Source: an uncultured Oscillibacter sp. (GTDB lineage Bacteria > Bacillota > Clostridia > Oscillospirales > Oscillospiraceae). From it: a stretch of 64,000 nucleotides of DNA. Both the position numbers and the translations under genes were made by a program. The notes below the pieces were generated by a model. It was not told where the DNA came from, made no database searches, and saw nothing but the letters and a program-made list of their open reading frames with translations. The stretch spans positions 10,457-74,456 of the forward strand of contig UQVS01000011.1 of NCBI GenBank assembly GCA_900544615.1. The letters are read 5' to 3'. Every line of letters begins with the position of its first letter. Position 1 is the stretch's first letter. Below are positions 34,071-43,136 of the stretch, one piece after another.

Positions 34071-35044
34071 TATTTTTTCCCCTTTCCGCCATTTTTGGCA
34101 GTTTCGTATTCCTCATAGGCCTTCACGATCCGCTGCACCATGACGTGGCGCACCACGTCGGCATTGGTCAGCTCGCAGATGCCGATGCCCTCCACATTCC
34201 GCAGCACCCGCATGGCTTCCCGCAGGCCGGAGGGCTTGCCGTCCGGCAGGTCGATCTGGGTCACGTCACCGGTAATGACGATCTTGGAGCCAAAGCCCAG
34301 ACGGGTCAGGAACATCTTCATCTGCTCCCGGCTGGTGTTCTGGGCTTCGTCCAGAATGATGAAGCTGTCGTCCAGCGTCCGGCCCCGCATATAGGCAAGA
34401 GGCGCTACCTCAATGTTGCCCCGCTCCAGATATTTCTGGTAGGTTTCCGCCCCCAGCATATCAAAGAGGGCGTCGTACAGCGGCCGCAGGTACGGGTCTA
34501 CCTTGCTCTGCAAATCGCCGGGCAGGAAGCCCAGCCGTTCCCCGGCCTCCACGGCGGGACGGGTCAGGATGATGCGGTTCACCTGCTTTTCCCGGAAGGC
34601 CTGCACCGCCGCCGCCACAGCCAGATACGTCTTGCCGGTACCGGCGGGGCCGACGCCGATGGTGATGGTGTTTTTCAGCACCGACTGGATATACTCCTTC
34701 TGCCCCAGCGTTTTGGGCTTCACCGGGCGGCCCTTGGCGGAGATGCACAGCACATCCCCCGCCAGTTCGCTGATCTGCTCCTCCCGGCCGGCGCGCACCA
34801 TGTCGATGACATAGCGGACATTCTGCTCCCCCAGCGCTTCTCCGCGGGAGGACAAGGTCAGCATGGCCTGCACCGCCTTGGCGGCGTGCATCACATTCTC
34901 CGGCTCGCCGTTGATCCGCAGCTCGCCGTCCCGGTTGGTCACTGCCACGCTGAATTCTTTTTCCAGCAAGCGAACGTTTTCATCAAAGGAGCCGAAAATA
35001 TTGACTGCCTGCTCCATCCGCTCGATACTGATTCTCTGTTCCAT
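34070..35044 (-). CDS. phoH: PhoH-family P-loop ATPase
   Basis: The 324 residues begin with a KH-like N-terminal region, then Walker A GVGPAGTGKT (130-139), TRPAVEAGERLGFLPGD and Walker B IILDEAQNTS. The family is linked to RNA metabolism with YbeY. ATG 35044 follows AGGAGTGATCTC; the longer frame to 35086 overlaps yqfD and lacks a ribosome site. Confidence 0.94.
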   Translation of the reverse strand: MEQRISIERMEQAVNIFGSFDENVRLLEKEFSVAVTNRDGELRINGEPENVMHAAKAVQAMLTLSSRGEALGEQNVRYVIDMVRAGREEQISELAGDVLCISAKGRPVKPKTLGQKEYIQSVLKNTITIGVGPAGTGKTYLAVAAAVQAFREKQVNRIILTRPAVEAGERLGFLPGDLQSKVDPYLRPLYDALFDMLGAETYQKYLERGNIEVAPLAYMRGRTLDDSFIILDEAQNTSREQMKMFLTRLGFGSKIVITGDVTQIDLPDGKPSGLREAMRVLRNVEGIGICELTNADVVRHVMVQRIVKAYEEYETAKNGGKGKK

Positions 35045-35060
35045 GAGATCACTCCTAAAG

Positions 35061-36269
35061 CTATCCGGACCCGCCGTCCGGTTCATTGGTCGTATAAATG
35101 GGAACCGTTTTCCCGATCTCCTCCCGGCATTCCGCCGTCAGCGTCACCGTCAGGACGTCTCCCCGCAGACGGGAAGTCACCTGCGAAGCCGTCACTTCGC
35201 CGTAGGGGTCCACAAGGCTGTGCAGGTACGCTTCCAGCGCAGCGCCCGTCTCCTCCTGCCGCCGCTGCTGGGGCAGCGTCACCTCCGCCGTTTCATAGGG
35301 ACGGACTGTCTCCGTCTCCCATGTGACAGGCAGGGTCATGCCCAGCAGAGATACGGGGGTTCTGGTGGTTATTTTATCACACTGTACACTGTCAATGCTA
35401 CTGTTTGCAAAGAATTTTATGCGGCGGCTGCCGAAAATCAGGGAATGGAGATGCTTTTTCTTCCCGGTATACCGCTTTTCCTTCCCGGTAAGGGAGACGT
35501 TAGCGGTGAGGGTATACCAGGTGCGCCCCTCCACCCGGCCCAATCCGGCGGTGAAACGGGTGCCGAAGGTTCCAGTGTCCTCCACGCCGGAAATCAGCAG
35601 CTGCCCCTCCGTCACCGACATTCCCCGCAGAACCTGCGGCACGCCGCCGGCCGTTTGGATCTCCAGCACCAGCCCGCCGCGGCGGGCCGTAATATTGCAG
35701 GGGGTCTTTCGATCCAGCAGCTCCGGGGCCGGGCGGCGTTCCCGCACCTGTACATCCGCCCGGCAGCCGGAGACGTTCACCGCCGCCCAGCTCAGCTCCG
35801 GGATCTCCAGCAGCAGGTGGTTGCGGATGTCCTCCCCATTTACAGACAGCCCCCACGCCCCCCGCCGGACGCCGTTCTCTTCCAGCGCCCGGAGGATCTC
35901 CTCCCGCGGAACGGATTCGTTGCCGGTGATCCGAATGTCCCAGATCAGCACGGAGCTGAGCGCCAACCACAGCCCCCACAGCACGATCCCCGCCGCCAGC
36001 GCCTGACGGCGGCGCAGCCGCCCCAGCGCGTAGGGAACGCCCTCCCGGCGGAGGACTTCGATCCGGCAATCCAGCTTCTCCGCGCTGTTTCGGAGGGTGC
36101 GGAGATCCTGCCGGGACACCCGGCAGGTAAATTGAGCCTCGCCCTCCCATTCCAGATCCCAGAAGGCAAGATTCCGCGCGGAGCAAAGATTCAGCACCCG
36201 CTCCGGGTAGGGACACGTCACCCGGATCCGCGCCTGTCCCCGCGCGCGGTTGATGACCTCCTTCAGCAT
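35061..36269 (-). CDS. yqfD: Sporulation protein YqfD
   Basis: The 402 residues have one clear TM helix (about 91-110: AAGIVLWGLWLALSSVLIWD) and a large extracytoplasmic part starting IRITGNESVPREEILRAL, the YqfD/SpoIV-like pattern. Needed for efficient sporulation in Bacillus. ATG 36269 follows GGAG with eight-base spacing and overlaps yqfC by seven bases. Conserved yqfC-yqfD-phoH-ybeY order supports the call. Confidence 0.93.
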   Translation of the reverse strand: MLKEVINRARGQARIRVTCPYPERVLNLCSARNLAFWDLEWEGEAQFTCRVSRQDLRTLRNSAEKLDCRIEVLRREGVPYALGRLRRRQALAAGIVLWGLWLALSSVLIWDIRITGNESVPREEILRALEENGVRRGAWGLSVNGEDIRNHLLLEIPELSWAAVNVSGCRADVQVRERRPAPELLDRKTPCNITARRGGLVLEIQTAGGVPQVLRGMSVTEGQLLISGVEDTGTFGTRFTAGLGRVEGRTWYTLTANVSLTGKEKRYTGKKKHLHSLIFGSRRIKFFANSSIDSVQCDKITTRTPVSLLGMTLPVTWETETVRPYETAEVTLPQQRRQEETGAALEAYLHSLVDPYGEVTASQVTSRLRGDVLTVTLTAECREEIGKTVPIYTTNEPDGGSG

Positions 36270-36550
36270 GACACCCACTCCACGACGGAAATGCTGCCGC
36301 CGATCCGCAATTCCTCGCCGGTCATGGCCACCAGCGTCAGCCGCTGCCCCCGGACCCGCAGCACGCCGAAGTTGGTATTGGCGTCAATTTGTGTATCGCT
36401 GTAGGCCAGCAGGCCGGTATGATGCTCCAGATACAGCTGCCGGTTGCCCACCAGTTCCAGCCGGGGCAGCCCCGCCACCACGTCCGGCGGCAGGTCAAAC
36501 AGCTCCGCCACGCTGCTGAGAATTCCCCCCTGCTCCCGTTTCCTTTCCAT
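36263..36550 (-). CDS. yqfC: Sporulation protein YqfC
   Basis: The 95 residues match the YabP/YqfC family (LPRLELVGNRQLYLEHHTGL, later VRGQRLTLVAMTGEELRIGG). GAGGTGAGCGC precedes ATG 36550. First gene of the leftward sporulation/RNA-metabolism run and divergent from ylbJ with a 102-base spacer. Confidence 0.92.
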   Translation of the reverse strand: MERKREQGGILSSVAELFDLPPDVVAGLPRLELVGNRQLYLEHHTGLLAYSDTQIDANTNFGVLRVRGQRLTLVAMTGEELRIGGSISVVEWVSC

Positions 36551-36652
36551 GCGCTCACCTCTTGCAAAACCTTATGCACATCAGAGGCCGGGCTTGCCTG
36601 TCCCCGGTTATGAAGGCCGTCTTTTCCGCATAGGCTTCTCCGGGTGATGCAT

Positions 36653-37564
36653 ATGAGCAAACGGGTGCGGGGCGATGTATGTCTGGTTCTCTGTGGGGTG
36701 CTGGTGTGGTTTCTGGCGGATGCAAAGCAGCTGCGGCTGGAAGCCGCCGGAGCGCTGGCTCTCTGTGCCGGGACCGTGATCCCCTCCCTGTTTCCCTTCA
36801 TGGCTGTCGCCGGTATGCTGGTGCGTCTGGGGTTTGGACAATGGCTGGCGCCCTATATGGCTGGCCTGACGGCGCCCCTATTCCGGCTTCCGGGCTGCGC
36901 CGGCTCCGCCCTGCTGCTGGGGCTGGTGGGGGGCTACCCCATCGGCGCCCGCACGGCGGCGGAGCTGTATACCTCCGGCGCTCTGACCCGGCAGGAGGCG
37001 GAACGGCTCCTGACCTTCTGCAACAACTCCAACCCGGTGTTCCTCGTCAGCGTGCTGGGCAGCGGCGTGTTCGGCAGCGTTCGGACGGGGCTGTGGCTGT
37101 GGCTGATCCACGTCTGCTCCGCCCTGCTGACGGGGCTGCTGTTCCGGGGGCTGGGGCAGGGACGGCGGGAGATCCCGCCGCCCGTTTCCTTTCAGTCCCC
37201 CTCCCTGTCCGAAGCCATTGTCTCCGCCGTGAAGGACGCCGCAGGCGGGATGCTGTCCGTCTGCGCCTTCGTGACCCTTTTTTATGTGCTGGTATCCCCG
37301 CTCTCCCGGTCAGGCACAGCCATGGCAGGGCTGGCCGTGGGGATTACGGAGCTGTTTTCCCTGACGCCCCTGCTGACCTGTGACCGTCCGGGCTTTCTTC
37401 TGGCCGCCGGGTGCGCCGGATGGGGCGGGCTGTCCGTCCTGTGCCAGACTGCCGCCGTACTGGACGGCACGGATCTTTCCCTGCGCCCCTGTTTTCTGGG
37501 AAAGCTGGTGCAGGGGCTGTTGTCCGTTCTGCTGGCGGCAGTCGTTTCTATCCGGCTGTTCTGA
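36653..37564 (+). CDS. ylbJ: YlbJ-like sporulation integral membrane protein
   Basis: The 303 residues form multiple TM helices with the nucleoside-recognition/gate pattern: AGTVIPSLFPFMAVAGMLV, GGYPIGARTAAELY, LLTFCNNSNPVFLVSVLG. It matches YlbJ in the positions of the GGYPxGA and NNSxPxF motifs. GGTGA upstream and ATG 36653 are the best start; GTG 36644 and ATG 36647 are alternatives. Slightly short relative to Bacillus YlbJ (about 400), so a shorter clade variant. Confidence 0.85.
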   Translation: MSKRVRGDVCLVLCGVLVWFLADAKQLRLEAAGALALCAGTVIPSLFPFMAVAGMLVRLGFGQWLAPYMAGLTAPLFRLPGCAGSALLLGLVGGYPIGARTAAELYTSGALTRQEAERLLTFCNNSNPVFLVSVLGSGVFGSVRTGLWLWLIHVCSALLTGLLFRGLGQGRREIPPPVSFQSPSLSEAIVSAVKDAAGGMLSVCAFVTLFYVLVSPLSRSGTAMAGLAVGITELFSLTPLLTCDRPGFLLAAGCAGWGGLSVLCQTAAVLDGTDLSLRPCFLGKLVQGLLSVLLAAVVSIRLF

Positions 37565-37591
37565 TCCGCGCCCCTGCCGCTCCGGCATGAA

Positions 37592-37626
37592 AAAAGCGCC
37601 TTTCCGCTGTGCGGAAAGGCGCTTTT
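37592..37626. terminator. Bidirectional terminator between ylbJ and the BMP permease gene
   Basis: A perfect 16-bp stem AAAAGCGCCTTTCCGC with its complement, loop TGT, T-rich on both strands. Confidence 0.92.
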
Positions 37627-37642
37627 CAAGCAATGGGTGCGA

Positions 37643-38584
37643 TTATCTCTGTCCCTTATCGTAGGGGATGCCCTCCGCCTTGGGGGCGCGGGAGCTTTTG
37701 GAAGTGAATGCCAGCACGATCAGGGAAATGATGTACGGCAGCATATTGTACACAGAGCTGGGAACGTTCAGCGCCTTCAGGAAGGCAAAGCCGGTATAGA
37801 CATTGCCCAACGCCCGGAAGAAGCCGAACAGCAGCGCCGCCAGCGCGATCCGCTGGGGCTTCCACTGGCCGAAGATCATAACGGCCAGAGACAGGAAGCC
37901 GAAGCCTGCCACGCCGTATTCAAACCGCCACTCGGACACGCCGGCGGTGATGAACACGATGCCGCCCAGACCGCCGAGGAAGCCGGAGATCAGCACACCG
38001 GCCCAGCGCATTTTGTAGACGTTGATACCCACGCTGTCCGCCGCCTGAGGATGCTCGCCGCAGGCCATGAGCCGCAGTCCGAACCGGGTCTTGTACAGCA
38101 GGATATAGGATGCCACCAGCAGAATGGCCGTCACCAGCATGAACCAGCTGAACTCGAAGGAGCCGATATTTACGGTGAATGCCTTCTTGGCGCCGACATA
38201 CTGGATAATGGAGGACACATCGTCAGGATTGGCGGCGGTGTTAATGGCCTTGACAATGACGGTAGCCCCGGCGGTACCCAGAAGGTTCAGCGCCGTACCC
38301 ACCAGCGTCTGATCCGCCTTGAAGTTGATGCAGGCCACGGCCAGCAGGCAGGAATACAGCATTCCCACCAGAGCGGAGACCAGAATCACCGCCAGAATCA
38401 CCAGCAGTCGGGAGGGGTTGTCCGCCATGCTCCGCATGGTCAGCGCACCGCCCAGAGCGCCCATGATCATGATGCCCTCCAGGCCCAGGTTGATGACGCC
38501 GGAATGTTCGGAGAAACAGCCGCCCAGAGCCACCAGAATCAGCACGGAAGCAAAGATCAGGGTATATTGCAGCAGCAAGCTCAT
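37643..38584 (-). CDS. nupQ: Nucleoside ABC transporter permease (NupQ/YufQ type)
   Basis: Inner-membrane permease, 313 residues, with about nine hydrophobic segments and the family segments HSGVINLGLEGIMIMGAL near residue 30 and GLRLMACGEHPQAADSVGIN. ATGA overlap with the gene upstream (38581). Pairs with NupP to form the channel of a BMP-type nucleoside importer. Confidence 0.93.
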   Translation of the reverse strand: MSLLLQYTLIFASVLILVALGGCFSEHSGVINLGLEGIMIMGALGGALTMRSMADNPSRLLVILAVILVSALVGMLYSCLLAVACINFKADQTLVGTALNLLGTAGATVIVKAINTAANPDDVSSIIQYVGAKKAFTVNIGSFEFSWFMLVTAILLVASYILLYKTRFGLRLMACGEHPQAADSVGINVYKMRWAGVLISGFLGGLGGIVFITAGVSEWRFEYGVAGFGFLSLAVMIFGQWKPQRIALAALLFGFFRALGNVYTGFAFLKALNVPSSVYNMLPYIISLIVLAFTSKSSRAPKAEGIPYDKGQR

Positions 38585-39735
38585 GCCTGATCGCCTCCTT
38601 TCCTGTCAGACGCATCTTGTTCGGCGGCCGCCTTGGCCTTCAAGGCCGCTTTCTCCTCGCGCTTGGCAGCGGAACGGTTCATTGCGTACTTCATAAACAG
38701 CACAAAGCCGCACAGATAGATGATGATGGCGGAGATCAGGTCGGAGATCTGCGCGCAGTACAGGGATTTATCCACATAAGCGCCGCCTGCGGTGATGTGC
38801 TGGATGAAGAAGGACGCCAGCACAGTCCCCAGCGGGTTCAGGCCGCCCAGAAACGCGGCGGCAATACCGTTGAAGCCCATGGCGGGGACGGAGGAGGTGG
38901 AACACTGCCACTGCTCGTACCCGGTGAGGTACAGCATGGCCGCGCCCATACCGGCCAGCGCGCCGGAGATCATCAGGCTCAGGATCACGTTCCGCTTTTC
39001 CGCCATACCGCAGTACTTGGCGGCATTCTTGTTAAAACCGGTGGCTTTCAGCTCATAGCCGAATTTGGTCTTGCCCAGCACCACCCAGACCAGAATGGCC
39101 ATGAGGATCGACAGCGGGATCGCCAGACCCACATACTGGTTGTTGTTGAAAAGCTTGCCCAGTCCCAGAGAGGGAAGCAGCGCAGAGGGGTTGGTGGTAC
39201 TCAATGCCAATGTATAGGGGCTGGTAGCCTCCTTCACAGTGGTCAGCAGCATATTGGTCAGGTAGAGGACGATCCAGTTCAGCATGATGCCGGAGATGAC
39301 CTCATTGACGTTGCAGTAGGATTTCAGCACGCCGGAAATGCCGCCCAGAACCGCGCCGCCCAGAATGGCCAGCAGCATACACGGAAGCCAGCTCCACTTG
39401 AGGCCCAGCGCCGCATACAGGCACAGCGCCACGCCAAAGCAATACTGGCCTGCCGCGCCGATGTTGAACAGGCCCACCTTATAGGCAAACAGGATCGCCA
39501 GCGCGCACATCAGCAGCGGCGCGGTCTTGACCAGCGTGTTGCCCAGATATTTCAGCTGGGAAGCGGGCTTATTATAGGTCAGGAAGTTTTTGATGACGGT
39601 GAGGATCGCCTCTCCGGCGCCGGCAGGGTTGATGATCAGAAGCACAACATAGCCCAGAAACAGTCCCAGCACAATGCAGACCAGAGACGCCAGCAGGGAC
39701 TGGACGCCGTTATTTTTCAGCAGGTTCCGTTTCAT
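38581..39735 (-). CDS. nupP: Nucleoside ABC transporter permease (NupP/YufP type)
   Basis: The 384 residues are multi-spanning, with LFNIGAAGQYCFGVALCLYA and FGYELKATGFNKNAAKYCGM typical of this permease. The C-terminal tail is Lys/Ala-rich and cytoplasmic (residues 355-384). ATGA overlaps on both sides join it with the ATPase and second permease. Confidence 0.94.
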   Translation of the reverse strand: MKRNLLKNNGVQSLLASLVCIVLGLFLGYVVLLIINPAGAGEAILTVIKNFLTYNKPASQLKYLGNTLVKTAPLLMCALAILFAYKVGLFNIGAAGQYCFGVALCLYAALGLKWSWLPCMLLAILGGAVLGGISGVLKSYCNVNEVISGIMLNWIVLYLTNMLLTTVKEATSPYTLALSTTNPSALLPSLGLGKLFNNNQYVGLAIPLSILMAILVWVVLGKTKFGYELKATGFNKNAAKYCGMAEKRNVILSLMISGALAGMGAAMLYLTGYEQWQCSTSSVPAMGFNGIAAAFLGGLNPLGTVLASFFIQHITAGGAYVDKSLYCAQISDLISAIIIYLCGFVLFMKYAMNRSAAKREEKAALKAKAAAEQDASDRKGGDQA

Positions 39736-41270
39736 GCCTTCACCTCGTCTCTCTTGGCGCCGGCCATGTACAGGCCCAACTCCTCCTGTGTGGTGGTCTT
39801 GGGGTCAAGCTCGCCTACGATCTCGCCTTCATACATGACCAGGATCCGATCCGGCACGTCCATAACCTCGTCCAGCTCCAGGCTCACCAGCAAAACGGCC
39901 TTACCGGCATCCCGCTGGGCCACCAGCTGGCGGTGGATGTACTCAATGGCACCCACATCCAGACCGCGGGTGGGCTGGACAGCCACCAGCAGCTCCGGCT
40001 CCTTATCGATTTCCCGCGCCACAATGGCTTTCTGCTGGTTGCCGCCGGACATACTCCGGGCAATGGTCACAGGCCCCTGACCGGAACGGACGTCATACTG
40101 CCCGATCAGCCCCTCCGCATATTTGCGGATATTCTTCCGCCGCAGGAAGCCCGCCTTATTGGTGAACTCCGGCTCAAAGTACCGCTGGAGCACCATGTTG
40201 TCCTCCAGAGAATAGTCCAGCACCAGACCGTGCTTGTGGCGGTCTTCGGGGATGTGGCTCATGCCCATGGTGCTGCGCTTGCGGATGGACGCATGGGTGA
40301 TATCCTGTCCGCACAGGGAAATACTGCCGGACACCAGCGGTTCCAGCCCGGTGAGGCCGTAGACCAGCTCCGTCTGGCCGTTGCCGTCAATCCCGGCAAT
40401 GCAGACGATCTCGCCCCGCCGCACCTTGAAGGACACGTCCTTCACAGCGTTGTTCTTATGGATCTTGGAGGCCATGGTCATGTTCTTCACATCCAGCACC
40501 ACATCTCCGGGATGGGCGGGCTGCTTTTCCACATGGAAGTTCACGTTGCGGCCCACCATCATGGCAGACAGCTCCTCCGGGGTGGTGTCTCTGGTATTGA
40601 CGGTGCCGATGTACTTGCCCTTGCGAAGCACGGTGCAGCGGTCCGCCACCGCCATGATCTCCGCCAGCTTGTGTGAGATAAAGAGGATGGATTTGCCCTC
40701 CGCCGCCAGATTCTTCATGATCTGCATCAGCTCGTCGATCTCCTGCGGGGTCAGCACGGCGGTAGGTTCGTCGAAAATCAGGATCTCATTGTCCCTGTAC
40801 AGCATTTTCAGAATCTCAGTGCGCTGCTGCATACCCACGGTGATGTCCTCGATCAATGCGTCCGGATCCACGTGCAGGCCGTACTTTTCGCTGAGGGCCA
40901 GCACCTTCTCCCGCGCTTCTTTTTTTTGTAGGAAACCGTGTCTGGTAGGCTCCACGCCCATAATAATGTTATCCAGCACCGTAAAGCAGTCCACCAATTT
41001 GAAGTGCTGATGCACCATGCCGATACCCAGATCGTTGGCATCGTTGGGATCCTTGATGGAGACTTCCCTGCCGTCCTTCTTGATCACGCCCTCCTCCGGC
41101 TGGTAGAGACCGAAGAGCACGCTCATCAGTGTGGATTTGCCCGCGCCGTTTTCGCCCAGCAGGGCATGGATCTCGCCCTTCCTGAGCTGAAGGGTGATGT
41201 CGTCATTGGCGATGATACCTGGGAACCGCTTCGTGATATGAAGCATTTCGATTGCATAGGGAGTTTCCAA
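39732..41270 (-). CDS. nupO: Nucleoside ABC transporter ATPase, tandem domains (NupO/YufO type)
   Basis: The 512 residues carry two ABC domains. The first has Walker A LGENGAGKST, signature-like ITVGMQQR and Walker B LIFDEPTAVL. The second has the degenerate Walker A GIDGNGQTE, MSGGNQQK and LVAVQPTRGLD. This architecture matches RbsA-like ATPases of nucleoside and sugar importers. It has its own promoter (41433-41461) downstream of the lipoprotein's terminator, so it can be expressed at a different level from the binding protein. Confidence 0.95.
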   Translation of the reverse strand: METPYAIEMLHITKRFPGIIANDDITLQLRKGEIHALLGENGAGKSTLMSVLFGLYQPEEGVIKKDGREVSIKDPNDANDLGIGMVHQHFKLVDCFTVLDNIIMGVEPTRHGFLQKKEAREKVLALSEKYGLHVDPDALIEDITVGMQQRTEILKMLYRDNEILIFDEPTAVLTPQEIDELMQIMKNLAAEGKSILFISHKLAEIMAVADRCTVLRKGKYIGTVNTRDTTPEELSAMMVGRNVNFHVEKQPAHPGDVVLDVKNMTMASKIHKNNAVKDVSFKVRRGEIVCIAGIDGNGQTELVYGLTGLEPLVSGSISLCGQDITHASIRKRSTMGMSHIPEDRHKHGLVLDYSLEDNMVLQRYFEPEFTNKAGFLRRKNIRKYAEGLIGQYDVRSGQGPVTIARSMSGGNQQKAIVAREIDKEPELLVAVQPTRGLDVGAIEYIHRQLVAQRDAGKAVLLVSLELDEVMDVPDRILVMYEGEIVGELDPKTTTQEELGLYMAGAKRDEVKA

Positions 41271-41432
41271 GTCAAACCGCCCTCCTTCCGTTTTTATGGC
41301 CCGCCGTCAAAGTACCTTCAGGGATACAGAACCTGTCTGCTTTTGATCCGCCAAAGGATCCTGCGGGGACGAAAACCATGTTCTCCCGCCGATAGAAGCC
41401 CTGCGGCTCCTATCCGGCGTTTTCTTCAGTAT

Positions 41433-41461
41433 ACTATAGTTTCTCTCAAAAGGAAAGCCAA
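41433..41461 (-). promoter_or_regulatory. Internal promoter of nupO-nupP-nupQ
   Basis: Minus strand TTGGCT (41456-41461), a 17-base spacer and TATAGT (41433-41438), in the 338-base gap between the lipoprotein and the ATPase genes. Confidence 0.7.
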
Positions 41462-41558
41462 TTTAACCGGGGAAGCCGAATTTTCTTGCTGGGAACCCCT
41501 GCCGATTCCCCTGCATTTTCCATTCCCGGCATTTTCTGCCAGCCTTTCGGGGTGCAAA

Positions 41559-41584
41559 AAAGGACGGGCTTCCGCCCGTCCTTT
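41559..41584 (-). terminator. Terminator after the nucleoside-binding lipoprotein gene
   Basis: A perfect 11-bp stem AAAGGACGGGC with complement, loop TTCC, six T on the minus strand, 25 bases past the stop. Partial read-through would keep binding protein in excess of the permeases. Confidence 0.88.
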
Positions 41585-41608
41585 CCACATCATGCACTTG
41601 TGTGGGTC

Positions 41609-42847
41609 TTAGCCCTTGATGGCGCCCTGATCGTCCACAGAGATAACGGTGGCAAAATCGGCAGGAGCCTTGCCGGTGTCATTGGAGACGGTGATCTTGC
41701 CGTCGAACATATCCTTTACCATGGCTTTGTAGTCGTCCTGCGTGAACTTGCCGTCCTCCCACTGAGTGGTCTCCATGGGGATCTGGACATAGTTGGCGGT
41801 AGGATCGTCGCCGGAAACCAGGCCCAGCGTGGCGATCTTGCCCTTGTAGTTATCCCAGTTGCCGTTGAGAACCACGTCGGTCAGCGTATCATAGGTGGTG
41901 GGATACAGGCCCTTCATAGCGGAGGTGACGGTCAGGCCGTCCTCGCCGGCATACTCGGCAATGACGCCAGCCTGATCCACGTCCACGCCAATGACCTTAC
42001 CGCCCGCCTTCTTGGCAGCGTCCACAGCGGAGGTATAGATACCGCCGCCGCAGGCAAACACGATCTCGGTGCCGCCGGCATACCAGGTATCCATCACAGC
42101 GGTGATGTCAGCGTCGCCGAAGAACTGGCCGCCGTAGATGTAGTTCAGCTTCACGTCCGTCAGGCCCAGCTCGGCGGCAGCGGCGTCAACGCCCTGCACA
42201 AAGCCGTAGCCATAGCGCTGCACGGCGGGAACAGCCATGCCGCCCAGGAAGCCCAGATTCTTGTAGCCCAGCTTCACAGCGGCGTAACCGGCCATGTAGC
42301 CGCACAGTTCTTCCTGATACACGGCGCAGTACACGTTGCTCATGTCAACGTACTTGTCCAGCTCCCAGTTGTCGGGATTGTAGTCATAGGACTCGCCGGC
42401 GTTGGCAACGGCAGTCTCCAGCAGGTCGCCCTTGGCCACGTCCAGTGCGATGAACTTCACGTCGGGGAATTCGGGAGCGGCCTCCACGATGGCGCCGCCA
42501 AAAGCGTAGCCGGGCATCACGATGACGTTGTAGCCCTCGTCGGCAGCCTTCTCGATCATGGCCACACGGTCGGCGGTGTTGTCGCCGGCGGGCTTGAAGT
42601 AGCTGAACTCAAGGCCGTTGTCGTCGGCGAAGGCCTTGCAGGCCTCATAGGTGGTCTGGTTGAAGGACTGGTCGGTGATGTCGCCATAGTCGGTGATCAT
42701 CGCGATCCTGTACTCCTCCGTGGTGTCGGCAGGCTGCTCGGTCTGGTCGGTGTTGTCCGCCGGAGTTTCATCGGCCTTCTGACCGCCGCAGGCCGCCAGG
42801 GACAGAGACATGACCAATGCCAGAGTCAAAGCAAGAAACTTCTTCAT
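41609..42847 (-). CDS. BMP-family nucleoside-binding lipoprotein
   Basis: Extracytoplasmic receptor of the importer, 412 residues. Signal peptide and lipobox LAAC give lipidation at Cys20, followed by an acidic Thr-rich linker. The BMP/PnrA fold is visible in IAMITDYGDITDQSFNQTTYE, NVIVMPGYAFG and VFACGGGIYTSAVDAAKKAGG. Neighbouring permeases, deoC and deoD support nucleosides as ligand. The promoter at 42993-43021 is strong. Confidence 0.94.
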   Translation of the reverse strand: MKKFLALTLALVMSLSLAACGGQKADETPADNTDQTEQPADTTEEYRIAMITDYGDITDQSFNQTTYEACKAFADDNGLEFSYFKPAGDNTADRVAMIEKAADEGYNVIVMPGYAFGGAIVEAAPEFPDVKFIALDVAKGDLLETAVANAGESYDYNPDNWELDKYVDMSNVYCAVYQEELCGYMAGYAAVKLGYKNLGFLGGMAVPAVQRYGYGFVQGVDAAAAELGLTDVKLNYIYGGQFFGDADITAVMDTWYAGGTEIVFACGGGIYTSAVDAAKKAGGKVIGVDVDQAGVIAEYAGEDGLTVTSAMKGLYPTTYDTLTDVVLNGNWDNYKGKIATLGLVSGDDPTANYVQIPMETTQWEDGKFTQDDYKAMVKDMFDGKITVSNDTGKAPADFATVISVDDQGAIKG

Positions 42848-42992
42848 TGGAATCTACCTCTTTCGATTTTGATTCCCCTCACAGCCCGTCCGTTCTCCGT
42901 CCGGCCGCATTCCGCCTCCCATACAGGGGCAGCGCTTCCGTCCGTCGCCGGTATGCAGGAGCTGCAAAAGGGTTGCCTTTTCAGGCGATGTC

Positions 42993-43021
42993 ATTATAGC
43001 AAGTTCCCGCCCTCAATGCAA
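42993..43021 (-). promoter_or_regulatory. Promoter of the nucleoside-binding lipoprotein gene
   Basis: Minus strand TTGCAT (43016-43021), a 17-base spacer and TATAAT (42993-42998). The long leader (about 140 bases) contains no riboswitch I could recognise. Confidence 0.88.
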
Positions 43022-43072
43022 CCGAAAATCAGGTTTGTTTTCAATTTTGCCATATTTTTGTAAAGGCAGGGA

Positions 43073-43100
43073 AAAATCCGCCCGAAAACGGACGGATTTT
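43073..43100 (-). terminator. Terminator of deoC-deoD
   Basis: An AAAATCCGCCCG stem with its complement (one mismatch), loop AAAA and a T-run on the minus strand. Confidence 0.8.
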
Positions 43101-43136
43101 TCAAAAAAGAAAACGTTTAGCATTCAAAATGCCGGA

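Noticed and set aside
41271..43136. Purine riboswitch in front of the nucleoside importer genes
   Set aside because: I looked for the conserved three-way junction pattern and found none; only terminators and promoters are visible.
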